From positions 1 through 23,143 of the forward strand of contig JAPOQV010000513.1 of NCBI GenBank assembly GCA_026710565.1: a stretch of 23,143 nt of DNA, given 5' to 3'. Source of the stretch: Spirochaetaceae bacterium. GTDB lineage: Bacteria; Spirochaetota; Spirochaetia; SZUA-6; Bin103. Shown one piece after another: positions 13,601 to 21,376 of this stretch (positions within the stretch are counted from its first letter, which is position 1; each line of letters opens with the position of its first letter). The position numbers and the translations under genes are program-made. The notes below the pieces were generated by a model. That model was not told the origin of the DNA. It did no database searches and was given only the letters and a program-made list of their open reading frames with translations.

Positions 13601-13629
13601 TGACCGCGGCCGGTCACCAGCGCTGGTCA
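13601..13629. promoter_or_regulatory. Nested palindromes upstream of the GH2-like gene, candidate operator
   Basis: ACCAGCGCTGGT (13616-13627) is a perfect 12-bp palindrome. It overlaps an inverted pair TGACC (13601-13605) and GGTCA (13612-13616), and GGTCA repeats at 13625-13629. TATACT (13639-13644), a near-consensus -10, follows 11 bp after the palindrome, so a bound repressor would cover the -35 region. The regulator is unknown, and the -35 itself is not recognisable. Confidence 0.35.
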
Positions 13630-13683
13630 TCCCGGCGTTATACTCCGACACGCCGCCGCGGGCACGCCGCGATGAGGATGGCG

Positions 13684-16635
13684 ATGACGGCTCCGATCAC
13701 TCCACCCAATCCCTTCTACGTGCCGCTCGATCGCGAGGTCACGCTTTCGCTGGACGGCACCTGGCGGTGCGCGCCGGACCCCGACGACCGCGGCGAAGCC
13801 GACGGCTGGCACCGCACCGGCGTGCAGGGACGCGCGTGCCCGGTGCCGGCCGCCTGGCAGTTCGTGTTCGACGATCTGCGCGAGTACCGGGGGCCGGTGT
13901 GGTACGAGCGGCAGCTCACCGTCTCCTCCGAGCACGCGGGCCGGCGGGTCGCCCTGGTCTTCGCAGGGGTCGACTACCACGCCACGGTGTGGGTGAACGG
14001 GCATCTCGCCGGCACTCACGAGGACGGCTACCTGCCATTCGCGGTGGACGTCACCCGGTTCGTCTCCTTCGACCGGCCCGACCGGATCACGGTCCGGGCA
14101 TCGGTGCCGGAGGACCAGCTTGAGATTCCCGGGGACGAGACCTCCGGCTCGCACCGGAGCGGCATCTGGCGCCCCGTGTGGATGGAAGTGACCGGGACCA
14201 CCCACTTCTGCGACCTGTTCGTCGCCCCCGACCTGCCGGCCGGGCGTGTCAGCGTGCGCATCGGCATCAACGCGCCCTCGCACCCGAGTGCGCGGTCCGT
14301 GCGCCTGCACCTGCGCGCGGACGGCCCGGACGGTGGGGTGCACGCAATGGAGGAGGATCTGACACTGCCGGCCGGCGGCGAACCGTTCTCGTTGGAGGTC
14401 GAGAGCTCCCTCACGATCGACGAACCGCAGCCGTGGACGGTCGAGGACCCGCAGCTCTACCGGCTGCACGCCGCTATCACGGAGGGCGAGCGCACCCTCG
14501 ATGCGGTCTCCCGGGAGTTCGGCATGCGCACGATCGACATCGACGGCATCCACATCCGCCTCAACGGCCGGCCGATCTACCTGATGGGCGCGATGGACCC
14601 GCAGGACATCCCCGACAAGAACATCTACCTCCCCGAGTACCACGCCCCGACCGAAGACGAGATCAGGAACGAGGTCCTGCTGGCCAAGCGGATGGGCTTC
14701 AACTGCATCCGCAAGCACCACCAGATCGACGATCACCGCTACCTGCGCTGGGCCGACCGGCTGGGGCTGCTGGTGTACGGGCAGCCGCCCTGTTACCGGC
14801 GGATCACAAGCGCGTCGGTCAGCCGCTGGCGCCGCCTGGTCGAGGGGTGGGTGCGCCGGGACCGCGGCCACCCGTCCATGCTCATGTGGACGCTGTTCAA
14901 CGCCGCGCAGGGCCTGCAGCCGATGCCCACGGCCTACGACGAGCGGGCCGAGCACGAGAGCGCGGCGACCACCCCGGAGGAGCGGGCCGAGATCGTCCGC
15001 GTCGCCCACGACCTGGTGAAGCGGCTGGACCCGACCCGGCCGGTCATGGACACCGCCGGCGGCGAGTTCTACCGGAGCGAGGTGCGCTCGCTGATGCGCT
15101 ACGGCTTCTCCGGGCCGCAGTACTACCGCCGTTCGCGCGAGCACTACCCCGCCCTGCGCGCCGACCGCGTCAGCCGCATCCCCGGCGCGGCCAGCGGGAA
15201 ACCGGACCCCGATCCCAAGCCGCTCCTGGTCGGCGAGCTGGGCGGCTACATCTACTTCCCGGACCTGGACAGGTTCCGGCGGCAGTGGGGCGGGCGCACG
15301 CCGTGGCCGATCCTGCGCTCGGCCGGCCTGGGCTGGGGCGCCCTGGGCGAGCGGATGGCCGACGGTTACGAGGAGCGGTTCCGCGCCTGGGGTCTGGACG
15401 AGGTGTACGGCGGCTTCGCCGGCCTGGCCGAGGCGCACGACTGGTCGGCGTTCGCGGACATCAAGGACGAGGTCGAGCAGATCAGGAAGGGACCGGACGT
15501 GACCGGCTACGTGTTCACGATGTTCGCCAACATGGGGCCGTACGTGCACGGCCTGCTGGACTACGACCTGAGCCTCAGGCCCTTCCACGGCGAGCTGGCC
15601 CGTCTGAACAGCCCGGACCTGCTGATCGTCGACTGGGAAGAGCTGAACTACCGGCCGGGCCAGACGGTGCGCGCGGCGATGCTGCTGTCGCACTACGGCA
15701 CGCGCCCGATCGCCGGCTGCACGGTGCGCTGGCGGCTCGACGGCTTCGAACCCCACGGCGAGGTGGCCGGCGTGTCGATGGAGGCGGTGGGAGTCCGCAC
15801 CATCGGCAGCATCTCCTTCCCGGCGCCGGCGGTGGAACGCGGAACACGGGCGCGCCTGATCGTGGAACTGCTCGACGGCGACGAAGTGCGGTCGGCCAAC
15901 TACCTCGACCTCTACCTGTACCCGGAGAGCGGCAGGCGAGCGCCCCGCCGGCGCCGGATCAACGTCCATCGCGCCGACCGGCGGCAGCTCGGCGACGCCG
16001 GCTACGAGACTCACGACGGCATCGACCCCGGCATCCCGGTCACCGTCGCCGGAGCCTTCGATGCGCGAGTCGACGAGTACCTGAGCGCCGGCGGTACGGT
16101 GCTGCTGTTCGCCGGGGACGGCAGCCGTATCGACCCCGAGTTCGGCATAGCAATCGGGACCGTCGGCTACGCGCTGGGTACGATGCCGGGCTGCAATTTC
16201 TGGGCATACGTCAACCCCGCCCACGGCCTGTTCGGCGCCATCCCGTACCAGAATCCGCTGGGCTGGACCTTCCTGAAGGTGCTGGCGGCTCCCCCCGGCC
16301 AGGAGACCCTCCCCGGCGGTGCGGGCTCATCGCCCCGGCTGGCCACCATGATCGGGGACCTGGAACCTTCCGTGAAGGACGACATCCTGATCGGCTGCTA
16401 CTCGGAGTGGCTGCGCTCCCGCTCGCCCGGACGGCTGCAGGGCCAGGCCGTCCCGCGGGAAGTGGCGGCGCTGGCCGCCCAGTTCCGGTTCAAGGCCGGC
16501 CGCATCGTGGTGGTCACACTCGACCTGCTCGCCGCGGCAGACACCGACCCGGTCGCCGCCCTCATGCTGCATGACCTGATCGACTACTGCCACTCGGACT
16601 TCGCGCCCGCGACCGCCCTGCCGCCGACCGGCTAG
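13684..16635 (+). CDS. Glycoside hydrolase family 2-like protein, acid/base glutamate position changed to Ala
   Basis: The 983-residue protein has the GH2 order: jelly-roll sugar-binding domain (about 15-165; LSLDGTWRCAPDP, PVWYERQLTV, VNGHLAGTHEDGYLPF), an immunoglobulin-like domain (about 175-285), a TIM barrel from RLNGRPIYLMGAMD (292 onward) with MGFNCIRKHHQID, then C-terminal domains ending in a Rossmann/GATase-like part (VDEYLSAGGTVLLFA and RIVVVTLDLL). In the barrel, GELGGYIYF keeps the nucleophile-position Glu518. The strand that should end in NE reads WTLFNAAQGL: Asn406 is kept but Ala407 replaces the acid/base Glu. No signal peptide is present, so it acts in the cytoplasm. ATG 13684 is preceded by GAGG; ATG 13672 or 13678 are alternatives. 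It converges on importer operon 2, whose substrate it may process or bind. Confidence 0.9.
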   Translation: MTAPITPPNPFYVPLDREVTLSLDGTWRCAPDPDDRGEADGWHRTGVQGRACPVPAAWQFVFDDLREYRGPVWYERQLTVSSEHAGRRVALVFAGVDYHATVWVNGHLAGTHEDGYLPFAVDVTRFVSFDRPDRITVRASVPEDQLEIPGDETSGSHRSGIWRPVWMEVTGTTHFCDLFVAPDLPAGRVSVRIGINAPSHPSARSVRLHLRADGPDGGVHAMEEDLTLPAGGEPFSLEVESSLTIDEPQPWTVEDPQLYRLHAAITEGERTLDAVSREFGMRTIDIDGIHIRLNGRPIYLMGAMDPQDIPDKNIYLPEYHAPTEDEIRNEVLLAKRMGFNCIRKHHQIDDHRYLRWADRLGLLVYGQPPCYRRITSASVSRWRRLVEGWVRRDRGHPSMLMWTLFNAAQGLQPMPTAYDERAEHESAATTPEERAEIVRVAHDLVKRLDPTRPVMDTAGGEFYRSEVRSLMRYGFSGPQYYRRSREHYPALRADRVSRIPGAASGKPDPDPKPLLVGELGGYIYFPDLDRFRRQWGGRTPWPILRSAGLGWGALGERMADGYEERFRAWGLDEVYGGFAGLAEAHDWSAFADIKDEVEQIRKGPDVTGYVFTMFANMGPYVHGLLDYDLSLRPFHGELARLNSPDLLIVDWEELNYRPGQTVRAAMLLSHYGTRPIAGCTVRWRLDGFEPHGEVAGVSMEAVGVRTIGSISFPAPAVERGTRARLIVELLDGDEVRSANYLDLYLYPESGRRAPRRRRINVHRADRRQLGDAGYETHDGIDPGIPVTVAGAFDARVDEYLSAGGTVLLFAGDGSRIDPEFGIAIGTVGYALGTMPGCNFWAYVNPAHGLFGAIPYQNPLGWTFLKVLAAPPGQETLPGGAGSSPRLATMIGDLEPSVKDDILIGCYSEWLRSRSPGRLQGQAVPREVAALAAQFRFKAGRIVVVTLDLLAAADTDPVAALMLHDLIDYCHSDFAPATALPPTG

Positions 16636-16638
16636 CCG

Positions 16639-17523
16639 TCACCCCTTGAGCGCGCCGATCATCACGCCCTTGATGAAGTAGCGCTGCAGGAACGGGTAGA
16701 TGGCCACGATCGGGGCGATCGTCACGACGATGGCGACGTACTTCATCTGCTCGGCCACGCCGGAGTTCCGGGTGAGCATGCCGGGCGCGCGCCCCAGGCC
16801 GAGCTCCGCCCCCTGCCCCTGGATGAGGAGCTTGACCAGGAAGATCTGGATCGGCTGCTTGTCCGCGTCGAAGATGAACACCAGCGCCCAGAAGTAGGTG
16901 TTCCAGAAGCCGACGGCCGTCCACAGCGCGATGACGGCGATCACGGGCTTGGCCAGCGGCACGACAATGCTCACCAGGATGCGGGTCCTGCTGGCGCCGT
17001 CGATCAGCGCCGACTCGTGCAGGCTGTCCGGGATCGCCGACTGGAAGTAGGTGCGGGTGATGATGATGTGCCATGCCGCCACCGCGAACGGGATGATCAG
17101 CGACCAGCGCGTGTTCACCAGCCCCAGGCTGCGCACCACGATGAAGAAGGGGATGATGCCGCCGTGGAAGAACATCGTGAACACGATGAAGCCCATGAAC
17201 AGGTGGCGGAACCGGAAGTCGCGGCGCGACAGCGGATAGGCGGCCAGGCAGGTCATCACCAGGTTGATCGCCGTGCCGATGGCGACGATGAAGACGGTGT
17301 TGAAATAGAACGTACCGATCGCCGCCCGCTCGAAGATGTCAGCGTACGACTGCAGGTAGATGCGGTCCGGAAGGAACAGCACCTGGTTGAAGAACACGGC
17401 CTCCGGCGTCGAGACCGACAGGAACAGCACGTACAGGAACGGCAGTCCCGTGACCAGCAGCGCCAGTACGGCGATGCTCCAGACGGCGATATCGAGGCCC
17501 GGCTCGCGGTGTCTGATGGCCAT
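16639..17523 (-). CDS. Sugar ABC transporter permease, LplC/YtcP type
   Basis: The 294-residue membrane protein has about six spans, a first one near residues 13-36, and the EAA loop near 165-195 (AIPDSLHESALIDGASRTRI, then VPLAKPVI). Features of the LplC branch are the FHGGIIPFFIVVRSLGLVNT segment after the third span and a C-terminus reading LQRYFIKGVMIGALKG, which contacts the ATPase. It lies 26 bp downstream of the LplB-type permease and is the last gene of importer operon 2. Its stop is only 3 bp from the stop of the GH2-like gene on the opposite strand. It forms the inner-membrane channel with the LplB-type partner. Confidence 0.95.
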   Translation of the reverse strand: MAIRHREPGLDIAVWSIAVLALLVTGLPFLYVLFLSVSTPEAVFFNQVLFLPDRIYLQSYADIFERAAIGTFYFNTVFIVAIGTAINLVMTCLAAYPLSRRDFRFRHLFMGFIVFTMFFHGGIIPFFIVVRSLGLVNTRWSLIIPFAVAAWHIIITRTYFQSAIPDSLHESALIDGASRTRILVSIVVPLAKPVIAVIALWTAVGFWNTYFWALVFIFDADKQPIQIFLVKLLIQGQGAELGLGRAPGMLTRNSGVAEQMKYVAIVVTIAPIVAIYPFLQRYFIKGVMIGALKG

Positions 17524-17549
17524 CGCTACGCAGCCCTAACCCGTTCCCG

Positions 17550-18494
17550 TCACCACAGGCTGGTTTCGCCGATGCGCCGGGCGAGCTGGTTGGCCCCCAC
17601 CAGCAGCGCGAAGTTGATCACCGAGTTGAACAACCCCACCGCGGCCGAGAAACTGTATTCGAGCTCGATCAGGCCCTGCCGGTAGACGTAGGTCTGGATA
17701 ACGTCCGCCACGTCGTAGGTGGCCGGGGTGTACATCAGGATGATCTTCTCGAATCCGATGTTCATCATGTTGCCGACGGTGAAGATCAGGATGATCACGA
17801 TCGTCGGCATGATCCCGGGGATGGTGATGAACCGCATCTGCTGCAGGCGGGTGGATCCGTCGATCACCGCCGCCTCGTAGAGCTCCGAGTCGATCGAGGC
17901 GATGGTGGCGATGAAAATGATCGAGCCCCAGCCGAACCCCTGCCAGATGCCGGAGCCGACGAAAAGGGAGCGGAAGTATCGGGATTCCAGGAAGAAGTTG
18001 ATCTTCTCCATCCCCAGTTCCACGAACACGGTGTTGACCCAGCCGTGGCTGACGCTCAGGAAGTTGTACATCATGCCGACCACCACCACGGTCGACACGA
18101 AGTGCGGCAAATAGCTCACCGTCTGCAGCGACCGCTTGAACCAGCGCACGCGCAGCTCGTTGATCACCAGCGCGAACAGGATCGGCGCCGGAAAGCCGAA
18201 CACGAGCATCAGGACGTTGAGCAGCAGCGTGTTGCGGATGAGCCGCCAGAAGTAGAAGGACTCGAAGAACTCCACGAACCACCTGACGCCCACCCAAGGC
18301 GCCGAGCCGATGGTGTCGCCGATGCCGAAGTCCTTGAAGGCGATGACCGAGCCCCACATCGGCAGGTAGGCGAAGACGATATAGTAGGCGACCACCGGCG
18401 AGATGATCAGCAGGTACTCGCCCTGGGAGGCGACCAGCCGCCGCACGCGCATGCCCAGGGTGGGTACCGAGGCTGATTCCGTCACCGGTGCCAT
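17550..18494 (-). CDS. Sugar ABC transporter permease, LplB/YteP type
   Basis: The 314-residue product shows the LplB-branch N-terminus (LLIISPVVAYYIVFAYLPMWG, near 28-48), the FKDFGIGDTI segment, SYLPHFVSTVVVVGMMYNFL near 127-146, and the EAA loop near 204-230 (ELYEAAVIDGSTRLQQ, then TIPGIMPTI). GAGGAG just upstream of ATG 18494 supports the start. It lies between the binding-protein gene and the LplC-type permease on the minus strand. LplB/LplC/LipO-type importers take up oligosaccharides, often of polysaccharide origin, and use a shared ATPase. No ATPase is encoded nearby here either. Confidence 0.95.
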   Translation of the reverse strand: MAPVTESASVPTLGMRVRRLVASQGEYLLIISPVVAYYIVFAYLPMWGSVIAFKDFGIGDTIGSAPWVGVRWFVEFFESFYFWRLIRNTLLLNVLMLVFGFPAPILFALVINELRVRWFKRSLQTVSYLPHFVSTVVVVGMMYNFLSVSHGWVNTVFVELGMEKINFFLESRYFRSLFVGSGIWQGFGWGSIIFIATIASIDSELYEAAVIDGSTRLQQMRFITIPGIMPTIVIILIFTVGNMMNIGFEKIILMYTPATYDVADVIQTYVYRQGLIELEYSFSAAVGLFNSVINFALLVGANQLARRIGETSLW

Positions 18495-18514
18495 CCTGCT
18501 CCTCTGAATAGCGA

Positions 18515-18545
18515 GAGGGAGGAAGCGCGCTTCGCTCCCTCCCTC
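18515..18545 (-). promoter_or_regulatory. Intercistronic stem-loop, binding protein to LplB-type permease
   Basis: AGGGAGGAAGCG (18516-18527) pairs with CGCTTC-G-CTCCCT (18528-18540) with one bulged G. An alternative fold pairs GAGGGAGG (18515-18522) with CCTCCCTC (18538-18545). It lies in the 105-bp gap after the binding-protein stop and mirrors the hairpin at 4121-4154 in importer operon 1. It may stabilise the binding-protein message or attenuate the permeases. No U-tract follows. Confidence 0.45.
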
Positions 18546-18599
18546 CGTCGCCGACCGTGCTTATCCGGCTGACGGATCGAACCGGGTCGATCCGGCCGG

Positions 18600-20189
18600 C
18601 TACATGCCCTTCAGGAACTCGTCGTAGTAGCCCTGATAGACGGCCAGCGCCGCCTCGATTTCGTCGCCGGCGATGCGGTTCACGGTCTCGACGTACGCGT
18701 CCCAGCCCGAGAACGACTCCTGGCCGGTGATGAACTTCGCCACCATCTCGTCGACGTAGTCGTCGAACCCCTTGCGCGACTCCTGCACGACCTCCGACTC
18801 GTCGCCGGTCAGCTTCCAGAAGACGAACGCGCCGGCCCAGGGACTGATCAGCTCCTCGAAGTCGCGCACGTCCTGCCACAGCGGCTCGACCGCCGATGCG
18901 CGGTTGTTCTCGTACAGCACGTACTCGCGGGCGATGCGGCCGACCGCCGATCCCATCGGGTAGAAGCGGCTGGGCAGCTCCGCCCACGTGCCGATGAACG
19001 TGACCTCGCCGTCCTCGATGACGTGGTGCTCGCCCTCGATGCCGATCTCGCCCTTGAGCGGGAACTCGGTGTCGCCGAGCGTGTAGTCGACCACGCGCAC
19101 CGCGGCGTCCGTGTTGGGGCCGGCCGCGGCCAGGAAGTTGGACCAGATCGTCGCCGAATCGCGCGGGTAGAACCGGTCGCTGCCGTCCCACACGGCGCTG
19201 GTCGGCTCCAGGATCGGGATCACGTGCGCGTCCGGGGACTGCTCGTCGCGCAGGGAGCCGGTGAGGCTGGCCGCCACGTGCAGCCACAGGTGGAAGGAGA
19301 CCATCTGCTGGTACTGCGAGTTGAACTTGGGGGAGTCGAGCTGGAAGATGTCCTGGTCGATCAGCCCCGCCTCGAACATCCCGTTCAGCCAGTCCAGCAT
19401 CGCCCTGAAGCGGTCGCTGGTGGGCACGAAGTAGACCTGGTCGTCCTCGACCGAGTAGTGGTCGTCTCCGGACGGCTGCCCGGAGAGGTAGCCGATGCCG
19501 AACGAGGGGTACCACTTCACGACCCAGTCGGAGCCGCCGTAGTAGCTGGACCAGCCGATCTCGTCCGCCTGGCCGTTGCCGTTGGCGTCGCCTGAGACCA
19601 GCGCGCCCAGGGAATCCTGGTAGTCGTCGACGGTCTCCGGAACGTCGAGGCCGGCGTTGCTCAGCCAGTCCTGCCGGATCAGCAGCGCCCAGTAGTTGAA
19701 GCGGTTGGGCAGGATCGAGGGCAACCCCAGGATGCGTCCGTCACGCTCCGAGACCGCTCCCTTGTAGGCCTGGTAGGCGGGCTGCGACAGCTTGGCGGAC
19801 AGCTTCGGCATCTCGCCGGCGTCGAGCTTGTCGCTCCACGGGATGATCACGCCCTTGTCGGCCATCTCGCTCGGGGTCAGGCCTTCCGGGTGGGCGGTGA
19901 AGATGTCGGGCATGTCGCTGCCGGAGGCGATCAGCAGCGCGAGCTGCTTGCCCAGCTCCGCGATCGGCACGACGCGCCAGTCGAACTCGATGTTCAGCTC
20001 CTGCTCGACCAGGTCGATGATCGGCTGCTCCCCGGTCAGCGGGTAGGAAGCGTCGTCGTTCTCCCAGGTCATGACGGTCACCACGTCCGGCCCCATCTCC
20101 GCGCCCTCGTCCTGGGCGGCGGCGAACACCAGCGTGGCGCTCAGGCACAGTCCGATCAGGACCATGCCGCGTCTCTTCGGGTGAGTCAT
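18600..20189 (-). CDS. Large extracellular solute-binding protein, LplA/LipO type
   Basis: The 529-residue protein has a signal peptide (MTHPKRRGMVLIGLCLSATL, then VFAAAQ) with a signal peptidase I-type Ala site; the Cys15 is not in a lipobox, so it is probably not a lipoprotein. The mature region opens with an acidic linker and VVTVMTWEND, and has the GRILGLPSILP and RQDWLSNAGLDVPETVDDY blocks common in LplA-like binding proteins. DANGNGQADEIGW (201-213) resembles a calcium-binding EF-hand/dockerin-like loop, frequent in this family. GAGGAGG 8 nt before ATG 20189 supports the start. It delivers an oligosaccharide to the LplB/LplC-type permeases encoded downstream. The ligand is unknown. Confidence 0.93.
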   Translation of the reverse strand: MTHPKRRGMVLIGLCLSATLVFAAAQDEGAEMGPDVVTVMTWENDDASYPLTGEQPIIDLVEQELNIEFDWRVVPIAELGKQLALLIASGSDMPDIFTAHPEGLTPSEMADKGVIIPWSDKLDAGEMPKLSAKLSQPAYQAYKGAVSERDGRILGLPSILPNRFNYWALLIRQDWLSNAGLDVPETVDDYQDSLGALVSGDANGNGQADEIGWSSYYGGSDWVVKWYPSFGIGYLSGQPSGDDHYSVEDDQVYFVPTSDRFRAMLDWLNGMFEAGLIDQDIFQLDSPKFNSQYQQMVSFHLWLHVAASLTGSLRDEQSPDAHVIPILEPTSAVWDGSDRFYPRDSATIWSNFLAAAGPNTDAAVRVVDYTLGDTEFPLKGEIGIEGEHHVIEDGEVTFIGTWAELPSRFYPMGSAVGRIAREYVLYENNRASAVEPLWQDVRDFEELISPWAGAFVFWKLTGDESEVVQESRKGFDDYVDEMVAKFITGQESFSGWDAYVETVNRIAGDEIEAALAVYQGYYDEFLKGM

Positions 20190-20224
20190 CCGTGCGGCCT
20201 CCTCGTGTAGCGGGTAATCGGGTG

Positions 20225-20253
20225 ACGGTCTGCCACCACCCGGACCGTGTCAA
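20225..20253 (-). promoter_or_regulatory. Perfect -35 hexamer with inverted repeat upstream of importer operon 2
   Basis: On the minus strand TTGACA (20253-20248) is followed by ACGGTC and GACCGT arms (20248-20243 and 20230-20225) separated by 12 bp. The second arm covers the place where a -10 should be, and no good TATAAT-like sequence is found there. It could be an activator- or repressor-controlled promoter for the binding-protein gene starting at 20189. Confidence 0.3.
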
Positions 20254-20343
20254 GCGCCGGCGGCATCGGCCGGCGGCTGCGGACCTCCGCTCAGCTCGCG
20301 AACAGAGCGTGGGCGAAGGAAACGGCCACATTCGGGAGACGCT

Positions 20344-21306
20344 TCACTCCTGCGCCAGACGCAGGAAGTCTCCCTCGTCCCGGCACGTCACCGCCGCGCG
20401 CACCAGCGCCTCGACGGTGACTCCGTCAAGCTCCGCAAGCCGCTGCGGCAGGGAGGCTGAGACGGCAATTCCGCGAGCCGCAAAGACCTCCAACACGGCC
20501 GCGCGCGCCGCCTCGACGCGGCCCTTGGCCAGCCCGTGCGCATGGCTCTCCCCGCGCTCCTCGCGCAGGAACGGATCGTCGTCCGGCCCGGTGCCGTCCG
20601 TCGCGCCCAGCGCACGCCCCACCCGGCGGAGCACGGCGGTCGTCGCGGCGGACAGCTCGGGCTCGTTCAGCGCACGGTGAATCTCCTCCGCGGTCCAGTC
20701 CGGAAAGGCGCGGCTCGCCGCCGCCGGTCGCAAGCCGCCGTCCCGCAGGTAGATGGTCAGCCCCGGACGCAACGACGCCGGCCGGCTCGGCGCCGGCTCG
20801 TCCGGCACCTCGACCCATACCTCGGGAAAGCCCCACGACTCGTACCGCTTGAGCTTGTTGCGCCGCACGTCCGTGGTGTTGTCCACCTCCAGCACCACGT
20901 CCGGCAACGCGTCCGTGCCCACCTCGACCGCGTTGCCCGCGGGTTTGGTCTGCGCGGGGCGCAGGAACAGGATCTGATCGGCCTGCATGATGCGCTGGCG
21001 CTCGCCGCGGGCGTTGCGCACCAGCAGGTCGGTGTGGCCGACCGCCTCGATCGGCGCGCCGCGCGCCGCCGCTATCAGTCGGGCCAGACTGGCGAGGCGC
21101 GAAGCCGGCCGCTCGTGGTAGTAGCTGACGGGTTCGCAGATCATGGCGATCTCGGTGTCGGCGTCCCAGTATTCAAGGCGGATGTCGCCAACGTCGATCT
21201 GGTCGCGGGGGATGCGTACCGGGCGGCACCCCGGAAACTCCAGCGCTTCATCAGTGCGGCGCTCCGCCGGCAGGAACGGAGCCGTCGCAACGGTCGATTC
21301 AGCCAC
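20344..21306 (-). CDS. Uma2-family (DUF820) putative nuclease-fold protein
   Basis: The 320-residue protein contains the Uma2/DUF820 core of the PD-(D/E)XK nuclease fold: PDVVLEVDNTTDVRRNKLKR (about 135-154) with Asp136, Glu140 and a downstream Lys at 151 or 153, then YESWGFPEVWVEVPDE. The usual SPST after the EV strand is DNTT here. The C-terminal half is helical and Ala-rich (GLAKGRVEAARAAVLEVFA). The biological role of Uma2 proteins is unclear; they are often multi-copy in genomes. The start is set at GTG 21306, as the region before it is not protein-like. TAAGAT lies 7 nt upstream and no Shine-Dalgarno is present, fitting a leaderless transcript. It is 37 bp downstream of nothing on its own strand except the end of SDR-3's unit, so it may be read through from there. 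Confidence 0.82.
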   Translation of the reverse strand: MAESTVATAPFLPAERRTDEALEFPGCRPVRIPRDQIDVGDIRLEYWDADTEIAMICEPVSYYHERPASRLASLARLIAAARGAPIEAVGHTDLLVRNARGERQRIMQADQILFLRPAQTKPAGNAVEVGTDALPDVVLEVDNTTDVRRNKLKRYESWGFPEVWVEVPDEPAPSRPASLRPGLTIYLRDGGLRPAAASRAFPDWTAEEIHRALNEPELSAATTAVLRRVGRALGATDGTGPDDDPFLREERGESHAHGLAKGRVEAARAAVLEVFAARGIAVSASLPQRLAELDGVTVEALVRAAVTCRDEGDFLRLAQE

Positions 21307-21376
21307 TACCCGTATCTTAGCGCACGGGAGGAGTGTCGGCCGCGGTTGAATCCGCCCAAGCCCGCCCAAGCAGTCC

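Noticed and set aside
13627..16224. Very long minus-strand reading frame (865 codons) opposite the GH2-like gene
   Set aside because: Its product is His/Val/Asp/Arg-rich without any domain, and it mirrors the codon pattern of the real gene. Long antisense frames are expected in GC-rich coding DNA.
14178..16574. Plus-strand 798-codon frame inside the GH2-like gene
   Set aside because: It is an Arg/Pro/Gly-rich frame-shifted shadow. The overlapping frame has clear GH2 domains over the whole length.
17536..19515. Minus-strand 659-codon frame across the permease and binding-protein genes
   Set aside because: It is an Arg/Gly/Pro-rich shadow of the two importer genes and ignores their clear signal peptide, EAA loop and ribosome-binding sites.
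21350..21372. Tandem CGCCCAAG repeat downstream of SDR-3
   Set aside because: Only two short copies are present, with no array structure; it is too small for a CRISPR or mobile-element end.
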